Assembly (NCBI GenBank): GCA_905233965.1
Contig: CAJOFG010000021.1
Span: forward strand, 1-12,413
Source: an uncultured Selenomonadaceae bacterium
GTDB lineage: Bacteria; Bacillota; Negativicutes; Selenomonadales; Selenomonadaceae
Length of the DNA stretch: 12,413 bases
Direction of reading: 5' to 3'
Below the pieces are notes generated by a model that was not told where the DNA came from, did no database searches, and saw nothing but the letters and a program-made list of their open reading frames with translations. The position numbers and the translations under genes were made by a program. Positions 1-6,843 of the stretch are shown here, piece after piece. How positions within the stretch are numbered: the stretch's first letter is position 1; the number at the start of each line of letters is the position of its first letter.

Positions 1-753
1 CGTCAAAATATCGGGCGGCAAAATATTTTTCTTCAACATATTCATCAAAACTTTTCCGGCACGTTTCGCCAAAATTGCGCGCGCTCCGTTGTAAGCCGCC
101 GGAATTGTTCCGTTGCCGGGCAGAGCCATTCCCAACGCTTCACTCAAACAGTTCATCGTGTTTGCCGTGAAAAGTCCGGCGCATGAGCCGAAACCGGGAC
201 AAGCCTTCGATTCCAATTCGGTCATTTCTTCCCGCGTCATTTGTCCCGCCGCGAATTTTCCCGCCGCCTCAAACGCTTGGCTGACGCTGATGTCGCGACC
301 GTGAAAACGTCCGGCAAGCATCGGACCGCCGCTGACGATTATCGACGGAATATTTAAACGCGCCGCCGCCATCAACATTCCCGGCACGACTTTATCGCAG
401 TTCGGAATTAAAATCAGCGCGTCGAAACCGCTTGCCATTGTAACCGCCTCAATCGAGTCGGCGATAAGTTCCCGACTTGCCAAAGAATATTTCATTCCGG
501 TGTGACCCATTGCAATTCCGTCACAAACTCCGATTGCCGGAAATTCTATCGGCGTTCCTCCGGCGGCAGCCACTCCGAGTTTCGCCGCTTCAGTCACGGA
601 GCGCAAATGCATATGTCCGGGAATAATTTCGTTGAAAGAATTGCAAATGCCGATGAGCGGACGGGAAAGTTCTTCCGGTCCGAATCCGTTTGCGTTGAAC
701 AGGGAGCGGTGGGCGCAACGTGTCGCACCTTTTTTTACGATGTCACTTCTCAT
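1..753 (-). CDS. ilvD: Dihydroxy-acid dehydratase IlvD (N-terminal 251 residues, cut by window edge)
   Basis: The enzyme dehydrates 2,3-dihydroxy-3-methylvalerate and dihydroxyisovalerate to the 2-keto acids in cytosolic isoleucine/valine synthesis. The translation begins MRSDIVKKG, as many Firmicute IlvD proteins do, and carries the family blocks [12 protein letters not shown] (residues 36-47), [10 protein letters not shown] (117-126), and [18 protein letters not shown] (185-202), with Cys119 and Cys191 as probable iron-sulfur ligands. The PGH form of the first block resembles the E. coli type that carries an oxygen-labile [4Fe-4S] cluster, rather than the PCN form of [2Fe-2S] relatives; this is inference from family knowledge. 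The start ATG (751-753) has a strong AAGGAGAG site a few bases upstream. The reading frame is open to base 1, so about half of a usual ~555-residue protein is missing off the edge. Residues 12-15 read RCAH where I expect RAPH. A hairpin at 802-828 lies in the leader; no clear promoter is visible between it and the start. Confidence 0.96.
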   Translation of the reverse strand, partial: MRSDIVKKGATRCAHRSLFNANGFGPEELSRPLIGICNSFNEIIPGHMHLRSVTEAAKLGVAAAGGTPIEFPAIGVCDGIAMGHTGMKYSLASRELIADSIEAVTMASGFDALILIPNCDKVVPGMLMAAARLNIPSIIVSGGPMLAGRFHGRDISVSQAFEAAGKFAAGQMTREEMTELESKACPGFGSCAGLFTANTMNCLSEALGMALPGNGTIPAAYNGARAILAKRAGKVLMNMLKKNILPPDILT

Positions 754-789
754 TTGTTTTTCTCTCCTTAAAAAAAATTTTTGATTCGC

Positions 790-828
790 AAAAATATAAA
801 AGCCGGGACTCACCGAAGTTATCCCGAC
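790..828 (-). terminator. Hairpin with T-rich tail after wecB, before ilvD
   Basis: On the minus strand the arms GTCGGGA and TCCCGGC (828-822 with 808-802, one G-U pair) close a loop holding a C(TTCG)G tetraloop with two extra pairs. The hairpin is followed by TTTTATATTTTT (801-790). It sits 21 bases after the epimerase stop codon and 49 bases before the ilvD start, so it is most simply the intrinsic terminator of the tagO-wecB unit. It could also act in the ilvD leader if transcription reads through. Confidence 0.7.
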
Positions 829-849
829 ATTTGAAACTTAAATAAAAAT

Positions 850-2007
850 TTAAACGCGGAAAACGTCCGGCTTTTCGTCCGAAAGTTTGTACTTCCACAA
901 AATTGCTTGAACGATTCTTTCCGCCGCTTTTCCGTCCCCGTAAGGATTGACGGCGGCGGCCATTTTATCGTATTCGTTTTTGTCGGTGAGCAGGAGCCGG
1001 GCAGTCGAATAAACTTTGTCGAAGTCCGTACCGATAAGTTTCACCGTGCCGGCATCGACGGCCTCCGGTCTTTCCGTGGTGTCGCGGAGAACGAGTACCG
1101 GTTTTCCGAGCGAAGGTGCTTCCTCCTGCACGCCGCCGGAATCCGTCAAAATCAAAGTCGCCCGGTTCATCAGATTTGCGAACGGTTCATAGTCGAGCGG
1201 GTCGATTAAATGAACTTTTTCCAAGCCGCCGAGCTCCGCATTGACAACGTCGCGGACTTTCGGATTTTTATGAACGGGGAAAATAATTTCCACGTCGGAA
1301 AAATCTTCCGTCAACTTTTTCAAAGCCTTGTAAACATTCCGCAGAGGTTCTCCCCAATTTTCCCGGCGGTGAGTCGTCACCAAAATTATTTTTTTGCCGT
1401 AGTCGATTTGCTCCAAAAGGTCGTTGTGAAATTTGAAATCGTCCCGGACTGTTTGATGCAGAGCGTCAATAACCGTGTTGCCGGTAACGAAAATATTTTC
1501 CGACGAAACTCCTTCGCGAAGTAAATTTTCTTTTGAAGTATTCGTCGGCGCGAAGTGCAAATCGGTCAACGCGCCGGTTAATTTGCGATTCATTTCCTCC
1601 GGGTACGGCGAATATTTATTTCCGGTTCTCAATCCCGCTTCGACGTGTCCGACGGCTTTTTGATGATAATAAGCCGCCAACGCTCCGGCAAAAGTCGTCG
1701 TCGTGTCGCCGTGAACCAAAATTATATCCGGTTGCGCTTTCGTCAAAACTTCGTTCAATCCGTCAAGCACCCGACAGGTTATGTCGAAGAGCGTTTGACT
1801 TTGCGACATGATGTTTAAATCGTAATCCGGTTTTATTTTGAACAGGTGCAGGACTTGATCCAACATTTCCCGGTGTTGTGCCGTGACGGTGACGATCGGT
1901 AAAATTTTATCCGACCGGCGAAAAAGTTCGGAAACGACCGGAGCCATTTTTATCGCTTCGGGACGAGTGCCGAACACCGTCATTACCTTTAATTTTTCTT
2001 TTGTCAT
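850..2007 (-). CDS. wecB: UDP-N-acetylglucosamine 2-epimerase (non-hydrolysing)
   Basis: Interconverts UDP-GlcNAc and UDP-ManNAc in the cytosol, supplying ManNAc units for teichoic-acid linkage, enterobacterial-common-antigen-like or capsular polymers. The 385-residue length is normal for the WecB/MnaA family. Visible motifs are VFGTRPEAIK (11-20), HGDTTTT (99-105, Asp101), HVEAGLRTG (121-129, Glu123), PEEMNRKL (136-143), TTHRRENWG (211-219, His213) and DSGGVQEEA in the C-terminal nucleotide-binding half. These match the catalytic Asp, Glu and His residues known for the family. The frame is open to a GTG at 2022, but AGTGAGG (which contains that GTG) is placed as a ribosome binding site 9 bases before ATG 2005-2007, so I take the ATG. 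It lies 40 bases after the stop of the GlcNAc-1-phosphate transferase and probably shares its promoter. The symbol mnaA would be equally valid. Confidence 0.96.
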   Translation of the reverse strand: MTKEKLKVMTVFGTRPEAIKMAPVVSELFRRSDKILPIVTVTAQHREMLDQVLHLFKIKPDYDLNIMSQSQTLFDITCRVLDGLNEVLTKAQPDIILVHGDTTTTFAGALAAYYHQKAVGHVEAGLRTGNKYSPYPEEMNRKLTGALTDLHFAPTNTSKENLLREGVSSENIFVTGNTVIDALHQTVRDDFKFHNDLLEQIDYGKKIILVTTHRRENWGEPLRNVYKALKKLTEDFSDVEIIFPVHKNPKVRDVVNAELGGLEKVHLIDPLDYEPFANLMNRATLILTDSGGVQEEAPSLGKPVLVLRDTTERPEAVDAGTVKLIGTDFDKVYSTARLLLTDKNEYDKMAAAVNPYGDGKAAERIVQAILWKYKLSDEKPDVFRV

Positions 2008-2047
2008 GGGAGAGAACCTCACTTAAAAAATTTGCCGGACAAAATTT

Positions 2048-3091
2048 TTATCTGTCCGCAAGACGAAGTATACCCAATTTTTTCGCGCCGTAAAGAATCG
2101 CGCCGACTATCGCCAACATAATTATGATTGCAATTTGACTGCTGACTTCCGTCAATGCCACCGCACTGACGCCGAGCATCGCGCTGATGACGTACATTAA
2201 AAGCACAGCCTGTTTCTGCGTGAAACCCAAGCTTAAAAGTCTGTGGTGCAAATGCCCTTTGTCCGGTTTGAAAATAGGTTGTCCGCCGCGCCACCGTCTG
2301 ACTATTGCAAATGCCGTGTCCAAAATCGGAAGTCCGAGTGCGAGAATGGGAACGATTAATGCGATTGTCGCCGTGCTTTTCATCGAGCCGGTAACGGAAA
2401 TTCCCGCGAGCATGAATCCGAAAAACATACTGCCGGAGTCGCCCATAAAAATTCGCGCCGGGTTCGAGTTGTAAAACAAAAATCCGACTGCCGCCCCCGC
2501 CAATGCTCCGGTCATTATCGCGACGAGCAAAAAATTTTGTTGGAGTGCGACGAGTAAAATTGTAACCGACGCTATCGCCGAAACACCCGCCGCCAATCCG
2601 TCCAGCCCGTCGATTAAATTCACCGTGTTTGTCAAGCCGACGAGCCAGAAAATTGTTGCCGGCACCGCGATGAATGATTCGAGATAAATGAAGTCGCCGA
2701 AAGGATCGGTTATGAAATCAATTTTTATGTCGAACCCCAGAACCAAGACAGCCGCCGCAAAAATTTGTCCGAGCAATTTTACTTTCGCCGGCAAATTCTT
2801 GTAATCGTCAATCAGTCCCAAAACAAAAATCAGCGTGCCGGCAAAAACCAGCCCGATAACTTCGTGAAACATTTCCCCGTTGAAGTCGACCATCACCGCA
2901 GTAATTCCGACGGAAAACATGAACGCCGTATAAATTCCGGCACCGCCTATTCGCGGAATCGGTTTTTTGTGAACCTTCCTGCCGTCCGGTCTGTCCAGCG
3001 CGCCGGTGATGTGCGCGATAAAAATTACTCCGGGCGTGACGACAAGAGCAATGCCGACAGCCAAAACGAATGACAAAATATATTCGGGCAT
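2048..3091 (-). CDS. tagO: Undecaprenyl-phosphate GlcNAc-1-phosphate transferase (TagO/WecA family)
   Basis: Integral membrane enzyme that moves GlcNAc-1-phosphate (or a related sugar phosphate) from its UDP donor to undecaprenyl phosphate, the first step of many surface polysaccharides. The 347-residue protein is mostly hydrophobic, about ten or eleven membrane spans. Family signatures are in order: PRIGG (46-50), LIDDYKNLPAKVK (93-105) with the Mg-binding Asp pair 95-96, NLIDGLDGLAAG (158-169), NSNPARIFMGDSGSMFFGF (208-226) and KGHLHHRLL (278-286), the histidine block typical of WecA/TagO rather than of MraY. The adjacent UDP-GlcNAc 2-epimerase supports a GlcNAc/ManNAc polymer role. A GAGGAG site lies 13 bases before the ATG, a rather long spacing; no better in-frame start is visible. 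A TTGACG-N17-TAAAAT promoter lies about 65 bases upstream. Confidence 0.93.
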   Translation of the reverse strand: MPEYILSFVLAVGIALVVTPGVIFIAHITGALDRPDGRKVHKKPIPRIGGAGIYTAFMFSVGITAVMVDFNGEMFHEVIGLVFAGTLIFVLGLIDDYKNLPAKVKLLGQIFAAAVLVLGFDIKIDFITDPFGDFIYLESFIAVPATIFWLVGLTNTVNLIDGLDGLAAGVSAIASVTILLVALQQNFLLVAIMTGALAGAAVGFLFYNSNPARIFMGDSGSMFFGFMLAGISVTGSMKSTATIALIVPILALGLPILDTAFAIVRRWRGGQPIFKPDKGHLHHRLLSLGFTQKQAVLLMYVISAMLGVSAVALTEVSSQIAIIIMLAIVGAILYGAKKLGILRLADR

Positions 3092-3155
3092 AAGTTTTCA
3101 AATTCTCCTCAAATATTTTTTTCGACCGAAAACTTTTAACACAATTTGCGCGTGA

Positions 3156-3184
3156 ATTTTACACCGGCAAAAAAAAGCCGTCAA
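3156..3184 (-). promoter_or_regulatory. Promoter of tagO-wecB
   Basis: On the minus strand TTGACG (3184-3179) and TAAAAT (3161-3156) are separated by exactly 17 bases, close to the sigma-70/sigma-A consensus. The start of transcription would fall near 3149, giving a leader of about 58 bases before tagO. The spacer holds a run of eight T between GGC and GCC. Confidence 0.65.
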
Positions 3185-3215
3185 TAAAATCCGGAAGCAG
3201 CCGGGACAAATTTTT

Positions 3216-3599
3216 TTATCCGGAAAATTTTCCGTCGGCTTTAGTTTGAAATTTTTTCCCGTTGACGATAAATCTTTCGTGGCGACCTTTGCCGATTTTT
3301 TCTGCCTCGTCGAAGGCGGCGACTTCAAAAGTCAACTTCCTTCCGGATACTTCGACAAGTTCGGATTCGACCCGGATTTTCATTCCGATCGGAGTCGGCG
3401 CAATGTGTTCGACGTTCAGAGAAATTCCGACGCTTGTAAAATCTTCCGGCAAATTTTTTTCCGCAAGCTCCGCAGAAACTTTTTCCATCAGCGCAACCAT
3501 TTTCGGTGTCGCCGAGCCGACAAAAATTGCCGTGTCTTTTTCGGTAACCGGCATCTCTCCGGAATTTTTTAAACCGACTTGCAAATTTTCAAAATCCAT
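3216..3599 (-). CDS. FlK-like hotdog-fold acyl-CoA thioesterase
   Basis: A 127-residue cytosolic protein resembling the fluoroacetyl-CoA thioesterase (FlK) family, which hydrolyses acyl-CoA thioesters. The block SATPKMVALMEKVS (29-42) followed by TSVGISLNVEHIAPTPIG (55-72) and GKGRHERFIV (103-112) matches the family. Thr31, Glu39 and His65 have the same spacing (8 and 26 residues) as the Thr42/Glu50/His76 triad I recall for FlK, so the active site appears intact. The true substrate is unknown; relatives in Firmicutes are simply called thioesterase family proteins, and fluoroacetate itself is not implied. The ATG is preceded by AGAGG seven bases upstream, inside the last codons of the LysR gene, whose stop is only 3 bases away, so the two are probably co-transcribed and perhaps translationally coupled. 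A perfect 14-base palindrome lies over the last codons. Confidence 0.85.
   Translation of the reverse strand: MDFENLQVGLKNSGEMPVTEKDTAIFVGSATPKMVALMEKVSAELAEKNLPEDFTSVGISLNVEHIAPTPIGMKIRVESELVEVSGRKLTFEVAAFDEAEKIGKGRHERFIVNGKKFQTKADGKFSG
3221..3234. repeat. Perfect 14-base palindrome at the thioesterase 3' end
   Basis: CGGAAAATTTTCCG lies in the last codons of the thioesterase. On the minus strand it is followed by GATAAAAAAATTT rather than a T run, so it is not a normal intrinsic terminator for that gene. Words of this kind are frequent here because of base composition, so its significance is doubtful. Confidence 0.4.
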
Positions 3600-3602
3600 G
3601 TG

Positions 3603-4511
3603 TCAACCTCTCACCGGAAATTTTTGCTTGAACATTTCCAAAAAGTTCGTGCACGAAGTCGAGAGCGTTTGATTTTTCAACCAGCTCACGACCGTGTGCG
3701 TCGTCATTTCCGGTTCAACCAATCTTTTGTAAATCAAATCGCCGTCCGTCAAAAGTGTCCGGCTGGAAAGCGGAATCATCGCCGCGCCCAAATTCATTTT
3801 CACCATCAGCAAACCCTGTACCGTGCTGTCGGAAACGCAAATTATTTCCGGCGTGAATCCCAAATTTTTGCAATTCGTTTCAAAAGCCGGTTTCCAACGG
3901 AGCGGAATGATAAGCGGCTGTCCCTGCAGTTCGTGGAATTTTACCGAATCTTTTTTCTTGCCGCACGGATTTTTTTTGTTCATCACCATGACCAAAGGTT
4001 CATTCGGCAGGACGAGCGTTTCATAATTGATGTTGTCCACCTGCGTCCGGGTGACGGCAATTTCAATCAGCCGGTTGTCGAGCAATTCCAAAATTCTTGC
4101 GCCTTCCGCCTCCCAAATTTCAAAAGTAATTTTGGGATAAACTTTTCTGAAGTCGGCAATCAGTTCCGGAAGAATCATCGCGCCGGAAGATGTTATCGTT
4201 CCGATACGAACGGAGCCTTTCGCGCCGGTGCCTATCTCCGTAATTTCTCTGACCGTGCCGTCCACCATTCCGAGAATACTTTCGACTCTTCCGTAAAGAA
4301 CGCGCCCGGCATCCGTCAGCCGAATCCTGCGCGAGCCGCGTTCAAAAAGTTTCACGTTCAATTTTTCTTCCAAGCGTTTCATTTGACGACTGAGAGCAGG
4401 TTGTGCAACGTCGAGTCTTTGCGCGGCATGGCTGATGTTGCCTTCTTCGACTATTGCAAAAAATGCTCTCATGTCCTTTATTCCGATACTTTGTTCCAAT
4501 GTAAAGCTCAT
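3603..4511 (-). CDS. LysR-family transcriptional regulator
   Basis: DNA-binding regulator with an N-terminal winged helix-turn-helix (about residues 14-73: MRAFFAIVEEGNISHAAQRL, then QPALSRQMKRLEEKLNVKLF and RRIRLTDAG) and a LysR substrate-binding domain from about residue 100 (KGSVRIGTITSSG) to the C terminus. At 302 residues it has normal length. Its target and ligand are not evident; divergence from dhaL and near-fusion to the thioesterase suggest it controls one or both and itself. The start is uncertain: ATG 4511 is chosen, but the GGGAG lies directly against it; TTG 4520, a TTG at codon 5 and an ATG at codon 14 (family members often start just before this point) are alternatives. A TGCTATAAT extended -10 element upstream at 4557-4549 fits a short leader. 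Confidence 0.93.
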   Translation of the reverse strand: MSFTLEQSIGIKDMRAFFAIVEEGNISHAAQRLDVAQPALSRQMKRLEEKLNVKLFERGSRRIRLTDAGRVLYGRVESILGMVDGTVREITEIGTGAKGSVRIGTITSSGAMILPELIADFRKVYPKITFEIWEAEGARILELLDNRLIEIAVTRTQVDNINYETLVLPNEPLVMVMNKKNPCGKKKDSVKFHELQGQPLIIPLRWKPAFETNCKNLGFTPEIICVSDSTVQGLLMVKMNLGAAMIPLSSRTLLTDGDLIYKRLVEPEMTTHTVVSWLKNQTLSTSCTNFLEMFKQKFPVRG

Positions 4512-4541
4512 CTCCCGCAAAAAATTTTCCCGAAAATAAAG

Positions 4542-4563
4542 TTGCTGTATTATAGCACAGTTA
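4542..4563. promoter_or_regulatory. Imperfect dyad in the lysR/dhaL intergenic region (possible LysR operator)
   Basis: TTGCTGT-N8-ACAGTTA forms an inverted repeat (5 of 7 pairs, CTGT/ACAG perfect) that covers the -10 element proposed for lysR and lies just upstream of the one for dhaL. LysR proteins commonly bind imperfect dyads in such divergent regions and repress their own gene. Assignment is inferred from position and symmetry only. Confidence 0.35.
4549..4557 (-). promoter_or_regulatory. Extended -10 promoter of lysR
   Basis: On the minus strand TGC precedes a perfect TATAAT (4557-4549), an extended -10 element. No good -35 is visible at 17 bases, as is common for extended -10 promoters. 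Transcription would begin near 4542, about 30 bases before the chosen lysR start. Confidence 0.6.
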
Positions 4564-4572
4564 AAAAATATA

Positions 4573-4581
4573 TGGTATTAT
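4573..4581 (+). promoter_or_regulatory. Probable extended -10 promoter of dhaL-gltX
   Basis: TGGTATTAT is an extended -10 element (TGn plus TATTAT) on the plus strand, about 50 bases before the dhaL start and only 15 bases from the opposing lysR element. The -35 position is poor, so activation by a regulator would be reasonable. Confidence 0.5.
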
Positions 4582-4632
4582 TTGAAAAAAATATTGCAGG
4601 AGAAAAATTTTTTTCGGAGGAGTGTAAGAGTA

Positions 4633-5262
4633 ATGATAAAAGACGCTTTGGATGCGGTCGTAAAAGTTTTGACGGCAGAAAAAGATTATTTGTCCGACCT
4701 CGACGCGAAAGTCGGGGACGGAGATCACGGAATAAACATGGCGCGGGGAGCGGACGCGGCGATTGAAGCTTTTGAAGACCTCGACGACACGGAGGACTTG
4801 AAAAAAGTTTTGACGGCGATAGGCGAAGCAGTCGTCATGAACGTCGGCGGGACTGCAGGTCCTTTGTACGGGACGGCAATTTTGGAGGCGGCGAAAGTCA
4901 TCGACGAAAATTCTTCGCCGGATATTTTAACGCTGGAAAAAGTTTTCGGCGCGGCGGTTGCCGGAGTTCAAAAACGCGGTCACGCGCAAAAAGGCGATAA
5001 AACAATGCTGGACGTTTTAATTCCCATTCACGAATGTTTCAAACCGGAAAACACAATCGGAAAATCCGTTGAAGAAGTCATGATTGAAGCGCGTGATGCC
5101 GGACGCGACGGAGTGGAATATACAAAAACAATTCCGGCACGACGCGGACGCGCAAGTTATCTCGGCGAACGCAGTATCGGTTTTGAAGATCCCGGCGCGG
5201 TTTCGTCGCTCATGATTTGCCGGACGCTTTTCGGTTATTGGAAAGAAATTTTGAACAAATAA
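4633..5262 (+). CDS. dhaL: Dihydroxyacetone kinase subunit DhaL (stand-alone DAK2 domain)
   Basis: DhaL is the cytosolic nucleotide-binding subunit of dihydroxyacetone kinase and works with a DhaK subunit that holds the triose. The 209-residue product matches the E. coli subunit in length. Motifs seen: DLDAKVGDGDHGINMARG (22-39) with the Mg-nucleotide Asp residues 24, 29 and 31, GGTAGPLYGT (72-81), GDKTMLDVLIP (121-131) and RRGRASYLGERSIGFEDPGA (170-189). The frame is open to a TTG at 4582, but GGAGGAG (4616-4622) and the family N terminus favour ATG 4633. No dhaK or dhaM lies within the window, and there is no DegV-like domain as in fatty-acid kinase FakA, so its partner must be encoded elsewhere or it serves another kinase. 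gltX follows after 27 bases with no terminator between, suggesting co-transcription. Confidence 0.92.
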   Translation: MIKDALDAVVKVLTAEKDYLSDLDAKVGDGDHGINMARGADAAIEAFEDLDDTEDLKKVLTAIGEAVVMNVGGTAGPLYGTAILEAAKVIDENSSPDILTLEKVFGAAVAGVQKRGHAQKGDKTMLDVLIPIHECFKPENTIGKSVEEVMIEARDAGRDGVEYTKTIPARRGRASYLGERSIGFEDPGAVSSLMICRTLFGYWKEILNK

Positions 5263-5289
5263 TTTTTACTCACGAAGGAGTTTTACAAA

Positions 5290-6756
5290 TTGGAAAAAGT
5301 TCGTACACGTTTTGCACCCAGCCCGACCGGTTATATGCACATCGGAAATTTGAGGACGGCTCTTTACGCTTACCTTTTCGCAAAATCTCAACACGGAGAT
5401 TTTATTTTGCGAATCGAAGATACCGATCGCGCCCGGTATGTTGCCGACGCTGTGGAGTTTATAAAAAATACTTTGGCGGCGGCGAAAATTATTCCGGACG
5501 AAGGTCCCGGTTTCGGCGGAAATTTTGCTCCGTACATTCAAAGCGAACGCATGGATATTTACAAAAAATATGCGGAGGAACTTGTCGAATCCGGACACGC
5601 TTACAGATGTTTTTGTAATCACGGGGAAGAAAAAAATTCCGCGCCGGACGACGAAAAAAAATTCGGCGGCTACAATCGACATTGCCGGGAACTTTCGCCG
5701 GAGGAAATCGAAAAAAATTTGTCGGAGGGAAAACCTTACGTCATTCGCCAGAAAATGCCGCTTGCCGGCGAAACGACTTTCTTTGACGTTCTGCACGGAA
5801 ACATTACAATTTCAAATTCCGAACTCGAAGATCAAATTCTTTTGAAAAGTGACGGTATGCCAACTTACAATTTTGCAAACGTCGTTGACGATCATTTAAT
5901 GGAAGTCACCCACATAATTCGCGGCACGGAATTTATCACTTCGACACCGAAACACGTTTTGCTTTACGAATTTTTCGGTTGGGAAATTCCGAAATTTATT
6001 CACCTCGCGCCGGTCATGGGCAAGGCGGAGGACGGCACCGTTTCAAAACTCAGCAAGCGACACGGCGCAACAAGTTTCAACGACTTAATCGAGGCGGGAT
6101 ATTTGCCGGAAGCGATAACAAATTACGTCGCGCTTTTGGGTTGGAATCCGAAATCGAATCAAGAAATTTTTTCCATGCCGGAGCTTATCGAAAAATTCAG
6201 CCTTGACGGTTTGAGCAATTCGCCTTCCGTTTTCGACTACAACAAATTGGGCTGGATGAACGGCGAATATTTCAAAGCGATGAGCGACGAAGATTTTGCA
6301 AAGTCTGCGGAAAAATTTTTCTGCGGTCTTTACGAAAATTCGCCGGAGAAAAAAAATTATCTCGCCGGCATTTTGAAAACGCGCGTTTCAAGGTTCGGCG
6401 AAATTCCGGACATGATAAAATTTTTGGAAACGATGCCGCCGCTTGACGTTGAACTTTTCACGAACAAGCGAAACAAAGTTACTCCGGAAAAATCCGTCGC
6501 AATTATCGAACCGGCGGTTGAAATTTTTTCCGGCATCGAAAATTGGACACCGGACGAATTGAACGAAAAAATTTCCGCATTCGTCGAAAAAACCGGATTG
6601 AAAATCGGAACGATAATGTGGCCGTTGCGAATCGCTCTTTCCGGACAAAAAGTAACTCCGGGCGGCGTGACTGAAATTTTGTATCTGCTCGGCAAGGAAA
6701 AATCTTTGGAGCGTTTAAATTCCGGATTAAACTTTCTGAAAAATATTTCCGATTAA
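5290..6756 (+). CDS. gltX: Glutamate--tRNA ligase
   Basis: Class I aminoacyl-tRNA synthetase that charges tRNA-Glu, and in many Firmicutes also tRNA-Gln for later amidation (whether so here cannot be told). The 488-residue length is typical. The Rossmann fold opens with RFAPSPTGYMHIGNLRTALY (7-26) holding the HIGH-type HIGN (17-20); the KMSKS-equivalent is SKLSKRHG (252-259). RIEDTDRARY (41-50) and RGTEFITSTPKH (211-222) are standard blocks. Cys107, Cys109 and Cys132 are remnants of the zinc site seen in E. coli; the histidine that follows the third Cys there is not in place (HCRE here). The start is TTG (5290-5292) with GAAGGAG nine bases upstream; no ATG occurs before residue 16, which lies inside the HIGH region. 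Confidence 0.97.
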   Translation: MEKVRTRFAPSPTGYMHIGNLRTALYAYLFAKSQHGDFILRIEDTDRARYVADAVEFIKNTLAAAKIIPDEGPGFGGNFAPYIQSERMDIYKKYAEELVESGHAYRCFCNHGEEKNSAPDDEKKFGGYNRHCRELSPEEIEKNLSEGKPYVIRQKMPLAGETTFFDVLHGNITISNSELEDQILLKSDGMPTYNFANVVDDHLMEVTHIIRGTEFITSTPKHVLLYEFFGWEIPKFIHLAPVMGKAEDGTVSKLSKRHGATSFNDLIEAGYLPEAITNYVALLGWNPKSNQEIFSMPELIEKFSLDGLSNSPSVFDYNKLGWMNGEYFKAMSDEDFAKSAEKFFCGLYENSPEKKNYLAGILKTRVSRFGEIPDMIKFLETMPPLDVELFTNKRNKVTPEKSVAIIEPAVEIFSGIENWTPDELNEKISAFVEKTGLKIGTIMWPLRIALSGQKVTPGGVTEILYLLGKEKSLERLNSGLNFLKNISD

Positions 6757-6770
6757 GATTAAAACCCGTA

Positions 6771-6797
6771 TTGAAAAATTTCTTCGTGTGATATAAT
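6771..6797 (+). promoter_or_regulatory. Promoter of cydAB
   Basis: A perfect TATAAT (6792-6797) is preceded by TGA, forming the extended -10 TGATATAAT. TTGAAA (6771-6776) lies 15 bases upstream, a short spacing that the extended element could tolerate. The leader to cydA is about 40 bases. I see no Rex-like TTGTGAA-N6-TTCACAA dyad here. Confidence 0.65.
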
Positions 6798-6843
6798 TCG
6801 GGCAGCATTGATAAAAATTTTTTTGGGAGAAAGAGGGGATAAT

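Noticed and set aside
502..771. Plus-strand open frame of 89 codons opposite ilvD
   Set aside because: Antisense to a strongly conserved IlvD N terminus; no start signals.
2808..3101. TTG-started frame of 97 codons on the minus strand overlapping tagO
   Set aside because: It shares the GAGGAG region, only two bases from the TTG, but is out of frame with the conserved TagO protein and shows only Arg/His/Cys-rich sequence.
3160..3205. Short inverted arms CGGC/GCCG around a T8 run and CCGG/CCGG as terminators of the thioesterase
   Set aside because: Stems are only four pairs, and the region is better explained as the tagO promoter.
3579..4766. Open frame of 395 codons on the plus strand opposite lysR and running into dhaL
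   Set aside because: Starts at TTG with no ribosome binding site, is rich in Arg, His, Phe and Asn as expected of antisense frames here, and covers two well-supported genes.
6757..6843. Possible terminator after gltX or Rex/FNR site before cydA
   Set aside because: No stable hairpin and no adequate dyad found; only the promoter elements are supported.
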